Of a DNA stretch of 64,000 bases, positions 34,467 through 42,166 are shown piece after piece; within the stretch, counting starts at the first letter, position 1, and each line of letters begins with the position of its first letter. The DNA is from Halomonas cerina (GTDB lineage Bacteria > Pseudomonadota > Gammaproteobacteria > Pseudomonadales > Halomonadaceae): NCBI RefSeq assembly GCF_014192215.1, contig NZ_JACHXP010000006.1, positions 168,617 through 232,616 of the forward strand. The letters are read 5' to 3'. Position numbers and translations under genes: made by a program. The notes under the pieces were generated by a model that searched no databases, was not told the DNA's origin, and worked only from the letters and a program-made list of their open reading frames with translations.

Positions 34467-34913
34467 ATGGACGCCATCCAGGATGAAGTACGCGAGACCC
34501 AAGAGGGCATTGACGGTGTCAGCGTACGTGGTGAGGTGTTCGACGATCCGGTGGCGTTCATTCATGCCGTGCGCGAGGGGATCTCGGGTGAAGTGCTCAA
34601 GGAAGCCATCGACGCGCTGGGCGGGAATCGCGAGCTGTTCGTGCGCCTGTTGGAAACGTCGCCGGGCAATCTGCACCGCTTCTACAAACGCGAGAACCTG
34701 GGCCGTGGGGCCAGTGAAGAAGTGCTGGATACCCTGCGGGTGTTCCGATATGCCGTAAAGGTATTCGGCGATCAGCCGACGGCACTGGACTGGCTGCAGT
34801 CACCCCTTCCTGCCTTGGCTAGCGAGAAAGCCGTGGACCTGTTCGATACCTTCAAGGGGCGTCAGGTGGTTATGCAGGTGCTGAGAAAGATCGAGTTCGG
34901 TGAATTCAGTTGA
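34467..34913 (+). CDS. Xre/MbcA/ParS-type antitoxin (DUF2384)
   Basis: Protein of 148 residues. FIHAVREGISGEVLKEAID and NRELFVRLLETSPGNLHRFYKRE form the Xre-like N-terminal part. The C-terminus has the DUF2384 features EEVLDTLRVFRYAVKVFGD, ALDWLQSPLPALASEKAVDL. It binds and neutralises the RES toxin encoded 19 bp downstream. AGGAGG precedes ATG 34467. Confidence 0.9.
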   Translation: MDAIQDEVRETQEGIDGVSVRGEVFDDPVAFIHAVREGISGEVLKEAIDALGGNRELFVRLLETSPGNLHRFYKRENLGRGASEEVLDTLRVFRYAVKVFGDQPTALDWLQSPLPALASEKAVDLFDTFKGRQVVMQVLRKIEFGEFS

Positions 34914-34932
34914 AGCATCCCGCGAGGACTCG

Positions 34933-35418
34933 ATGACCAGCACCACGCTCCGGCTATATCGAATCGCCCACGAACATCATTTGCAGCGCCTCGACGGAAG
35001 GGGGGCCAGCTTCCGGGATGGCGGCCGGTGGAATTCGCCAGGATATCCCGTGCTGTATTTCGGTGGTAGCCCCTCGGTCGCCGCCCTGGAGATGGGCCAC
35101 TATCTTGTTTCCCCCTGGCATGTTCCCAAGGGGTATGCCTTGGGCGTCTTCGAGGTGCCGCACTCCGTGGTGGAGCTGGACATGGACGACAAGCCAGAAG
35201 ACTGGAAGGCCTTCCCCTACCCCCGCGCCACGCAACGGCTCGGGGATGCCTGGCTGGAGCGCGGCCAAGAGCTCGTGCTGCTGGTGCCCAGCTGCGCGGT
35301 ACCGGCAGGCCTGGAGAGAATCGCCGTCGTAAACCCACTCCACTCGAAAAGCCAGGCCATCGAGCTCCTGGACGTGGTGACACCGATCTTCAACGAGCGG
35401 CTATTCACGGGCATTTGA
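34933..35418 (+). CDS. RES-domain toxin
   Basis: Protein of 161 residues with the RES pattern: LYRIAHEHH, then GGRWNSPGYPVLYFGGSPSVAALE, and further on PYPRATQRLGDAWLERG. Studied RES toxins degrade or ADP-ribosylate using NAD, which arrests growth. GAGGA precedes ATG 34933, following the antitoxin stop. A complete Xre/RES pair, with no inactivating lesion seen. Confidence 0.9.
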   Translation: MTSTTLRLYRIAHEHHLQRLDGRGASFRDGGRWNSPGYPVLYFGGSPSVAALEMGHYLVSPWHVPKGYALGVFEVPHSVVELDMDDKPEDWKAFPYPRATQRLGDAWLERGQELVLLVPSCAVPAGLERIAVVNPLHSKSQAIELLDVVTPIFNERLFTGI

Positions 35419-35441
35419 CAGGCCTACGCGGGGGCTCTTGT

Positions 35442-36449
35442 TTATGATTCGCCGAACTCCTCGGTGTCGATTTCTGCCTGCAGGGCCTCGTCGTAGCGCG
35501 CACCCGCCACTTGGTCCGGCGTCAGCACGGCGTCCAGCCGGGCCACGGTCGCGGCATCCAGGCGCAGGGTCTCCGCCGCCAGGTTCTCGCGCATGTGAGC
35601 CACCGAACGCGAGCCGGGGATGGGGATGACATCGTCGCCCTGGGCCCTGAGCCAGGCCAGGGCCAACTGGGCGGGCGTTACCTCCCACTCGGCCGCTACC
35701 GCTCGCACCGCCTCCAGCTGGCGAAGGTTGCGAGGGAGATTCTCGGCGCTGAAGCGCGGCATGTCCCGGCGAATGTCATCCGTCTCCAGGCGCTCCACCT
35801 CCGTGATGCTGCCGGTCAAAAAGCCCCGCCCCAGAGGACTGAAGGCCACCAGCGCCGTGTCCGCCTCGCGACACGCTTTGATCAGCGCGATCTCGGGGTT
35901 GCGCGTCCACAGCGAGTACTCGGACTGCACCGCCGCGATGGGGTGTTCGGCTCGGGCGCGGCGCAGGGTGGCCGCCGACACCTCGGAGAGCCCGATGGCG
36001 CCGATCTTGCCTTCCTCCACCAGCCGCGCGAGCGCCCCGACACTCTCCTCGATGGGCACCTGGCGATCCATCCGGTGTAGGTAATACAGATCCAGATGGT
36101 CGGTGCGCAGGCGAGAGAGACTCGCTTCGCATTGCCGGTGCAGGGTCTCGGGGCGCCCGTCGATCACCTTCCTGGCGAGTTCGGGATCGAAGGCCATGCC
36201 CCCCTTGCTGGCCAGCAGGAGCTCGTTGCGCCAGCTGGCGAGCGCCTTGCCCACCAATGCCTCGTTGGTCGTCTTTCCGTACAGAGTGGCGGTATCGAAG
36301 TGGCGATAGCCCATGTCGAAGGCCGCCGCCAGGGCACGCAGCGCCTCGGGCTCGGACACCGGGCGGCCGTAGGCATGGGAAAGGTTCATGCAGCCCAGGC
36401 CGATGGTGGGCGAGGCCACGGCCTTGAGGCGAGAGGTCAACGACGTCAT
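35442..36449 (-). CDS. Aldo/keto reductase
   Basis: NADPH-dependent oxidoreductase of 335 residues with a TIM-barrel. The catalytic tetrad is visible: Asp and Tyr in FDTATLYG, Lys in LASKGG, His in YYLHRMD. IPIPGSRSVAHMRENL is the C-terminal cofactor site. It resembles the YakC/pyridoxal reductase-like group. It lies 12 bp behind the methyltransferase gene with AAGGAG before ATG 36449, so the two are probably co-transcribed. Substrate unknown. Confidence 0.92.
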   Translation of the reverse strand: MTSLTSRLKAVASPTIGLGCMNLSHAYGRPVSEPEALRALAAAFDMGYRHFDTATLYGKTTNEALVGKALASWRNELLLASKGGMAFDPELARKVIDGRPETLHRQCEASLSRLRTDHLDLYYLHRMDRQVPIEESVGALARLVEEGKIGAIGLSEVSAATLRRARAEHPIAAVQSEYSLWTRNPEIALIKACREADTALVAFSPLGRGFLTGSITEVERLETDDIRRDMPRFSAENLPRNLRQLEAVRAVAAEWEVTPAQLALAWLRAQGDDVIPIPGSRSVAHMRENLAAETLRLDAATVARLDAVLTPDQVAGARYDEALQAEIDTEEFGES

Positions 36450-36461
36450 GGGGGCTCCTTT

Positions 36462-37055
36462 TCAGCGTTTGTGGGCGATGAACTGCACCACGGCTCCCAG
36501 GCCGGTGTGGCCGCGGCCTTCCATCACCTCGCGCTCGCACTCCTGGCTGAGCATGATCTCGAGTTCGGCATAGGCTTCGTCGAGTTCGGCGGCGGTCGGG
36601 GTGCGGTCCGGCGTATCCGGCCCGCCGGTGTCGCGGGGCACCTGGTCCGGGGTATAGGCCTCGAGGATCAGCACGCCACCGGGTTTCAGCGCTCGGATCA
36701 CCTGGCGGTGCAGGTGGGGGCGCCCCGCCGCCGGCACATGGCAGAAGATCGAGACGATCGCGTCGAACGACTCGGGGACAAACTCGTGTTCGGTGAGGTC
36801 GGCATGCAGGGTGGTCAGCGCCACGCCCTTCTGCTCGGCCAGCCGGGCGGCCTTGCGCAGGCCCACCGCAGAGGCATCTACCGAGATGACCTCGTGACCC
36901 AGCCCGGCCAGGTAGACGCCGTTGCGCCCCTCGCCATCCGCCAGGCAGAGCACGCGCTTGGGTGGCTCGCCGATCAGGTCGACGTGCTCGCGCAGAAAGT
37001 CATTGGGCTCGATGCCATAGAGGTAGTCGTCCGTGCCGTAGCGCTCATCCCACAT
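36462..37055 (-). CDS. Class I SAM-dependent methyltransferase (TehB-like)
   Basis: Protein of 197 residues. VLCLADGEGRNGVYLAGLGH is the SAM-binding motif I region with GEGRN typical of TehB/thiopurine-like methyltransferases. VISVDAS is motif II, and FDAIVSIFCHVPAAGRPHLH and LKPGGVLILEAYTPDQ follow. The start MWDERYGTDDYLYGIEPN is conserved in the group. The 3' end of a related gene survives as a relic at 28429-28503. First gene of a pair with the aldo/keto reductase. Confidence 0.9.
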   Translation of the reverse strand: MWDERYGTDDYLYGIEPNDFLREHVDLIGEPPKRVLCLADGEGRNGVYLAGLGHEVISVDASAVGLRKAARLAEQKGVALTTLHADLTEHEFVPESFDAIVSIFCHVPAAGRPHLHRQVIRALKPGGVLILEAYTPDQVPRDTGGPDTPDRTPTAAELDEAYAELEIMLSQECEREVMEGRGHTGLGAVVQFIAHKR

Positions 37056-37425
37056 GGTGGACCCGTTCCCATAAAGTCATGACGCCAGAGCATAACAGCC
37101 CGCCAACGGCTGCGGCCATCGGCCGAAGCGCAGGCTGGACGGCATGGCGCACCTCGCTGCACGCCCCGGCTCGCCTTGCCCTGACGGGAGTTTTTCTGGC
37201 TGGCAACACGGCTCTCGCCCCATGTTTCCCTCGAGCCTATGCGGGGGGTGATTCGACAGCCCTTGAGCCGGTTGCCGAGGGCTACCCGTTACCACTATCG
37301 ACTACAGCTGATCGCTTTTGGTCGTACGTCCGTTTACCGCCGTGATCCTGCGGTATGGTAGGGCATAATCTCGCGCCGCTGGTGTGGCGGTGGCCCCCCT
37401 ATCACAGGACCACGGAGCGCCAGGC
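37056..37425. other. 370-bp gene-free region with part of a dispersed repeat
   Basis: Divergent spacer between the methyltransferase and the MFS gene. I see no convincing short gene. It contains a stretch at 37196-37250 that resembles one at 41107-41163 (shared blocks gctgg, aacacggc, gagc-ta-gcggggg). Promoters for both flanking genes must be here, but none stands out. Confidence 0.4.
37196..37250. repeat. Dispersed intergenic repeat, copy 1
   Basis: Shares gctggcaacacggc and cgagcctatgcgggggg, with small changes, with 41107-41163 (gctgggtaacacggc, cgagcttacgcgggggt). The end block also appears alone as gcctacgcgggggctctt at 35422-35439. Confidence 0.4.
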
Positions 37426-38643
37426 ATGGCCAACCTTTCTCTCCTCTCTCCCCGCTACCGGGTGCTGCTGGCGGGGCTGTTCAGTCAGCTGCTGTGCGTG
37501 GGCGTGGCGCGCTTCGCCTATACGCCACTGTTGCCAGTAATGCAGCAGCAGACCTGGCTCAGCGATGCCGACGGCGGCTGGCTGGCCGCGCTCAACTATG
37601 CTGGCTACATGTTCGGCGCGCTGACCGCCGCCTCGATCAATAACATCCGCCTCAAGGACACCCTCTACCGCCTCACCCTGCTGCTGGCGGTGCTCTCCAC
37701 TGCCGGCATGGCCCTAGTCGATAGCTTCTGGCTGTGGGCGAGCATGCGCTTCATGGCGGGGTTCTCCAGCAGCGGGGCGATGCTGCTGGCCTCGGGGCTG
37801 ATCCTGCACTGGCTGATCCAGCATCGCCAGCGTGGCGAGTTGGGTATCCACTTCGCCGGCCTGGGGCTGGGCATCCTGCTGGCTGCCCTGGCGGTGGAGC
37901 TGATGCTGCGCCTCACGCTGGCCTGGCAGGCCCAGTGGTGGGGCTTCGCCCTTCTGGCCGCGGCGCTGCTGGTGCCCGCCTGGGGCTGGCTGCCGCGACC
38001 CGCGAAGTCGACCGAGCGCAGCGGTGGCAGTCATCAGCAGCAGGTTTCCCCTCCTTCGCGTATCTTTATGCGGCTGATGCTGGCCGCCTACTTCTGCGCC
38101 GGCTACGGCTACGTGATCAGCGCCACCTTTATTGTCGCCATCGTCGAGCGTGAACCGCTGCTGGCCGGTGCCGGCAACTGGACCTTCGCCCTGGTGGGGC
38201 TGGCCGCCGCGCCGGCGGTGATGCTGTGGGACCTGGTCGCCCGCTGGATCGGCTACCTGGGCGCGCTGATCAGCGCCATGGCGTTGCAGGTGGTGGGCAT
38301 CGTGCTGCCGGCGCTGACCGACAGCCTGGCCGGCGTGCTGGCGAGCGCCGTGCTCTACGGCGGCACCTTCCTGGGTTGCGTGAGCCTGGTGCTGACCATG
38401 GCTGGCAGGCTCTATCCGCAAAGTCCGGCGCGGCTGATGGGGCGCATGACGCTGGCCTACGGTGCGGCGCAGGTCATCGCTCCTGCGCTCACCGGCATGC
38501 TCGCCGAGGCCAGCGGCCACTACGACACCGGGCTGTGGCTGGCCGGTGGCTTCGTCGCCCTGGGGGCGGTGCTGCTCGCCTGGCTGCGTCGGGTGGACCG
38601 GACCGCGCAACGGCTGGATGCGGAGGCGAAGGTGGCCGTATAG
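37426..38643 (+). CDS. YbfB/YjiJ-family MFS transporter
   Basis: Membrane protein of 405 residues with 12 hydrophobic segments. CVGVARFAYTPLLPVMQQQ at the N-terminus is the hallmark of the YbfB/YjiJ group, and LNYAGYMFGAL and FVALGAVLLAWLRR also fit. Function is probably efflux of small molecules. ATG 37426 is preferred because earlier in-frame starts add non-hydrophobic residues. A GGAG lies upstream. Confidence 0.88.
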   Translation: MANLSLLSPRYRVLLAGLFSQLLCVGVARFAYTPLLPVMQQQTWLSDADGGWLAALNYAGYMFGALTAASINNIRLKDTLYRLTLLLAVLSTAGMALVDSFWLWASMRFMAGFSSSGAMLLASGLILHWLIQHRQRGELGIHFAGLGLGILLAALAVELMLRLTLAWQAQWWGFALLAAALLVPAWGWLPRPAKSTERSGGSHQQQVSPPSRIFMRLMLAAYFCAGYGYVISATFIVAIVEREPLLAGAGNWTFALVGLAAAPAVMLWDLVARWIGYLGALISAMALQVVGIVLPALTDSLAGVLASAVLYGGTFLGCVSLVLTMAGRLYPQSPARLMGRMTLAYGAAQVIAPALTGMLAEASGHYDTGLWLAGGFVALGAVLLAWLRRVDRTAQRLDAEAKVAV

Positions 38644-38713
38644 CCTTACTGCTTTCAGGTTTTCTTTTGGTGTGCTACTAAGTACTAATCATGTAACACA
38701 TGGAGGGAGCCCC

Positions 38714-39004
38714 ATGACCGAGTCAACTTTCACCTTCCGTGTCGACGACTCGCTGAAGGCGGAGTTTTCCCAGGCGGCCAAGGCCAAGGACCGGACAGGG
38801 GCGCAGCTCTTGCGGGACTACATGCGCGAATTCGTGCGTCAGCAACAAGAAGCCGAAGCCCATGAGGCCTGGTTCCGACGTGAGGTTCAGGCCGGTCTCG
38901 ACGAGGCCAACGCCGATAAAGTGGTCTCGGCGGAGGAAGTAGAGGCTGAAGCGGCTGCCTGGCGTGTTGAGATCCAGCGCAAGCTGAACGGCTCTGCATC
39001 GTGA
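38714..39004 (+). CDS. Ribbon-helix-helix antitoxin
   Basis: Protein of 96 residues. TESTFTFRVDDSLKAEFSQAA is an RHH strand and helix; RTGAQLLRDYMREFVRQ is the second helix. The acidic C-terminal half would wrap the toxin. GGAGGGAG precedes ATG 38714, and the stop overlaps the toxin's GTG start. Direct repeats tactaag/tactaat in the AT-rich promoter 30 bp upstream may be the operator. Confidence 0.88.
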   Translation: MTESTFTFRVDDSLKAEFSQAAKAKDRTGAQLLRDYMREFVRQQQEAEAHEAWFRREVQAGLDEANADKVVSAEEVEAEAAAWRVEIQRKLNGSAS

Positions 39005-39279
39005 AGCTGGTCTGGACACGCCTGGCAAGCCTCGACCGAAAGGCGATCCGCGAGTACATCGCGCAGGATAACCCGGCTGCAGCACTGGCACTCGATGAGC
39101 TGATCTCCGAAAAGGCCGAGCGGCTGGCTGACCATCCTGATCTTGGCCGCCCCGGTCGTGTTGCCGGTACACGGGAGCTTGTGGCGCATCGCAATTACAT
39201 TCTGGTCTATGACGTGGCGGGAGATGCCGTGCGGGTCCTGCGTGTGCTGCACGCGGCGCGCCAGTGGCCTCTCTCTTGA
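39001..39279 (+). CDS. ParE/RelE-family toxin
   Basis: Protein of 92 residues. [47 protein letters not shown] and [12 protein letters not shown] are the standard ParE/RelE pattern. Start is GTG, overlapping the antitoxin stop (GTGA), so the toxin depends on antitoxin translation. The C-terminal HAARQWP is the usual end of active members. Target (gyrase or ribosome) cannot be told from sequence. Confidence 0.92.
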   Translation: MKLVWTRLASLDRKAIREYIAQDNPAAALALDELISEKAERLADHPDLGRPGRVAGTRELVAHRNYILVYDVAGDAVRVLRVLHAARQWPLS

Positions 39280-39304
39280 CCCCCTCTGCAGGGAGAACCC
39301 CCAA

Positions 39305-39646
39305 ATGTCCGAGCGCGTGATTCTCACTACCTCATCGCACCTCGAGGGCTACCGTGTCACCGAGCACATCGATATCGTCTCGGCCGAATGCGTGTTCGGC
39401 ATGAACATCCTCAAGGATATGTTCGCCGGCCTGCGAGACTTCTTCGGCGGGCGCAACAAGTCGTCCCAGGATGCGCTGCGTGATGCCAGGGTGACCTGTC
39501 TGGACGAGCTGCGTCGTGAGGCAGCGTCTATGGGCGCCAATGCCGTCATCGGTATCGACCTCGACTACAGCGAGATCTCCGGCGGTGGCAAGTCGATGCT
39601 GTTCCTGGTAGCGACGGGCACCGCGGTGAAGGTCAGCAAGGCCTGA
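39305..39646 (+). CDS. YbjQ family protein (DUF74, heavy-metal-binding-like)
   Basis: Protein of 113 residues. [58 protein letters not shown] and [11 protein letters not shown] match the YbjQ/UPF0145 pentameric family of unknown role. AGGGAGAA precedes ATG 39305. It is not part of the upstream toxin-antitoxin pair, although only 25 bp away. Confidence 0.92.
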   Translation: MSERVILTTSSHLEGYRVTEHIDIVSAECVFGMNILKDMFAGLRDFFGGRNKSSQDALRDARVTCLDELRREAASMGANAVIGIDLDYSEISGGGKSMLFLVATGTAVKVSKA

Positions 39647-39665
39647 GCCGGCCGCGGAGGAGTCG

Positions 39666-39839
39666 ATGGCCTTCCACAACCCGAATCCGAAAATCCGCGC
39701 CCTGGAGCAGCGCAATGCCCGCTTGCGGGCTGCCCTGTTTGCCAAGGTGTTCGGTGGTGCATGGCGTGGCCTTCGCAAGGGGGCGCGGCGGCTGTCGAGA
39801 AGGCAATTCTGGCGACGTCGGCGCCGGCCGCGGTCCTGA
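39666..39839 (+). CDS. Small very basic protein behind ybjQ
   Basis: A 57-residue frame with GGAGGAG before its ATG, 19 bp after the YbjQ stop. The N-terminus MAFHNPNPKIRALEQRNARL is moderately charged. The C-terminal 30 residues are dominated by Arg (RRLSRRQFWRRRRRPRS). The spacing and ribosome binding site favour a real gene in an operon with ybjQ. Nucleic-acid or membrane binding is possible; no homologue is known to me. Confidence 0.5.
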   Translation: MAFHNPNPKIRALEQRNARLRAALFAKVFGGAWRGLRKGARRLSRRQFWRRRRRPRS

Positions 39840-39929
39840 TAGAAGACGCGAAAGCGCGGTGATCATATGGCCTGGCGATAAACGCGCCAGGCCAAGCGCT
39901 TAGCGCTCACCAGCCAGGGCAGGGACGTA

Positions 39930-41048
39930 TCACCTGCTTGTCTCGTCGATCTTCCACGCTTGTTTCAAGCGCTCCACGGTATGTGACCACTTGGGCGTGG
40001 TGGGCTTGCACACGGTGTTCTGGTTGCCAAACAGGCCGACCTCGCTGAAAGCCTCCTTGCGGCCGACGGTATACAGCCAATGCACCGGCACCAGGAACTC
40101 GGCCTCCTCCTCATCATCGCCTATCTGACGATAGAGCTGGTGATACTCCTCCCGAGGGGCAATCTCCAGCAGGGTCTTGCTGCCTTGCTCAGTTTCAAAG
40201 CGGTACTCATCTGCCCGGCAGCGCTCACCGACCACTTCACCAACGCCCACGTACCCGGTCTTGGGAATATTGACCCAGACTCGGCTGCCTTCCGAGAGCA
40301 GGTTGAGCGTCTTGGAATACCAGGCCGCGCCCCCGCCGGCGATAAAGCCGTAGCGGCGCGCCAGCTCCCAGGGGCGGTCGCCGCCGAAGGAGGCATAGAA
40401 CTCGCCGTTCCAGGGCTCCTTTGCCGCCTTGCGGCTGGTGGGCTGGGGCGGCTCGTCCGGGTCGATCATCCAGGCGCGGCTCAGATAGTGATGGCCGTTA
40501 TCCTCGAAGGCGCTGAAGAACATGGCATTGATCGACAGCTGGGCGTGCTCGTTGAGGTAGTTGATGATCCGCTCACTGCTGGCATCGAGCCGGGTGGCCA
40601 CCACCACCAGCTGATGGCTGTCGTTGAGCGTGACATCCTCGAGGGAGAGGCCAAACTTGGCCTGGAACGCCTCCTCCAGTGTGGCGTGCTGACGCCCGTA
40701 ACGCTCGGCGAACGCCTGGTAGATCTCGATCAGCCGGTAGTCGGCCAGGGTGACCACCCAGGAGGCGTAGTCGATGGCCTGGGCCACCACATCCCGCGGG
40801 GTCTTGTCGCGCTTGAGCTCGATGATGATGACATTGCCGTTGGCATCGAGCGCCAGCAGGTCGATCAGCTTGTCGAAGGCGGTGCGCACCTGGCGGCCGA
40901 TCAGCAGCCAGTCCCGGTTGAGGATCGAGACATCCTGCATGATCTGCTCTTCCAGCAGCCCTTCGTCGGCAAGCCCGGCGGGACGCAGCTTGCGCGGCGG
41001 CTCGCCGGCGCTGCCCGCTAGCTTCCAGATGCCCTGTTCGATGGCCAT
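39930..41048 (-). CDS. PD-(D/E)XK nuclease-domain protein (NucS/DUF91-like)
   Basis: Protein of 372 residues. The N-terminal part has KLIDLLALDANGNVIIIELK, the Asp and Glu-x-Lys residues of a PD-(D/E)XK fold as in NucS/DUF91. The sequence DVVAQAIDYASWV follows, common in such proteins. The C-terminal about 170 residues include WYSKTLNLLSEGSRVWVNIP, a likely beta-barrel or EVE-like module. AAGGAG precedes ATG 41048. It lies next to the Abi/type I restriction genes and may be part of the same defence patch. Confidence 0.8.
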   Translation of the reverse strand: MAIEQGIWKLAGSAGEPPRKLRPAGLADEGLLEEQIMQDVSILNRDWLLIGRQVRTAFDKLIDLLALDANGNVIIIELKRDKTPRDVVAQAIDYASWVVTLADYRLIEIYQAFAERYGRQHATLEEAFQAKFGLSLEDVTLNDSHQLVVVATRLDASSERIINYLNEHAQLSINAMFFSAFEDNGHHYLSRAWMIDPDEPPQPTSRKAAKEPWNGEFYASFGGDRPWELARRYGFIAGGGAAWYSKTLNLLSEGSRVWVNIPKTGYVGVGEVVGERCRADEYRFETEQGSKTLLEIAPREEYHQLYRQIGDDEEEAEFLVPVHWLYTVGRKEAFSEVGLFGNQNTVCKPTTPKWSHTVERLKQAWKIDETSR

Positions 41049-41106
41049 GGTGGCTCCTTCTCGCAGTGGTGGCTGAAGTCCTTGTCGTTTCCGGGGCTGT
41101 GCCCTA

Positions 41107-41163
41107 TCATGCTGGGTAACACGGCCCCTGCCTCTTGGCTCTCACGAGCTTACGCGGGGGTTC
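41107..41163. repeat. Dispersed intergenic repeat, copy 2
   Basis: In the 140-bp spacer between the nuclease-domain gene and the Abi gene. It resembles 37196-37250. This copy overlaps a long imperfect hairpin (ggggctgtg / cacggcccc, 41096-41128). Confidence 0.4.
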
Positions 41164-41188
41164 TTATTTGCTTGTCTATTCGCCTACC

Positions 41189-42166
41189 TCACGCTGACCA
41201 CCATTGCTGCCAACCCAGTGGCGCTCCCATATCGTCAAGCGAGAGCTGGCGCTGCGCGTGCTGCGCCGGGAAAGTCACCAGATGTGCCTGAAGGCGCCGA
41301 TGCCAGCCGGTATCCGGGCAGACTACCCGGGTCATGTGGCGCACGATGCCGAGAAGCAGGAAGGGCCGTGCGATCAGCTGTGGTTGATCGTGGAATTCAT
41401 CACACCACGGCAAGATGCCCAGCTCAGGCAGCTTCGGCTGGTCGATGACGTTGCGGTTCCAGAGTCGGCTATGGTGGGCACAGACATTGCGCAGGTAGTT
41501 CAGCGATCGCAGCCAGCTCTGGAAGACCTCCCAGTCCGGTACGCCGTATTTCCCGGCGATGCGCTGCTGGTCCGGCACCTTCATCATCGCAAACAGTTGC
41601 GAGAGGGTGCCGAAGTCCCATGTCTCCACGGCGACCCAGATCGGCAGGCGTGGACCGTGCTTCTGCCGGTAGTGCTTGACGAAGTCTTCCTTGGAACGCC
41701 TTTCCATGCCCAGGCACCGCTCCTGCCACTTCTCGAAGCTGTCGCGAGGATCGCGTCCGAATCTACGGCGGGCGAAGGAGGGGTGGAAGGTAGCGCGGTG
41801 GAGGTGGGCGAAGGCGTCGCGCTCCCCAAGCAGATAGGCGATATCGACCCGCAGGGCGATCTCGATCCGCTCCAGGGCATCGGTCAGGCGCAGCCGGAGT
41901 TCCTTGTCGAACAGGTAGAGCCGCACCGCATCGACGAACTGGGTGTCGTGAACAAACTGGTCGGCGGCCTTGGTAATCGGGCGACCGTGGCGGTCATGAC
42001 CCACCGTTTCGAACACACGAAAGGGATACCAGTAGGCGCTCAGTCGGTAGTAGCCGACGCGCTCCAGATATTCCAAGGCGGCCGCCTTATCGGCGACCCC
42101 CATGCCCCGCGCTTTCAGCAGCGCCAGCTGCTCCTCGAAGGACTTCCAGGGGCGATCGTAGGCCAT
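41189..42166 (-). CDS. Abi_2 (AbiD/AbiF-like) abortive infection protein
   Basis: Protein of 325 residues. LKARGMGVADKAAALEYLERVGYYRLSAY near the N-terminus and LRNVCAHHSRLWNR near residue 230 are the signatures of the Abi_2 family. The latter carries the HEPN-type R-x4-H RNase motif. ATG 42166 overlaps the hsdS stop (TGATG), so it is the last gene of the restriction operon. In known cases the family aborts phage infection, and here it may act when restriction is overcome (inference). Confidence 0.9.
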   Translation of the reverse strand: MAYDRPWKSFEEQLALLKARGMGVADKAAALEYLERVGYYRLSAYWYPFRVFETVGHDRHGRPITKAADQFVHDTQFVDAVRLYLFDKELRLRLTDALERIEIALRVDIAYLLGERDAFAHLHRATFHPSFARRRFGRDPRDSFEKWQERCLGMERRSKEDFVKHYRQKHGPRLPIWVAVETWDFGTLSQLFAMMKVPDQQRIAGKYGVPDWEVFQSWLRSLNYLRNVCAHHSRLWNRNVIDQPKLPELGILPWCDEFHDQPQLIARPFLLLGIVRHMTRVVCPDTGWHRRLQAHLVTFPAQHAQRQLSLDDMGAPLGWQQWWSA

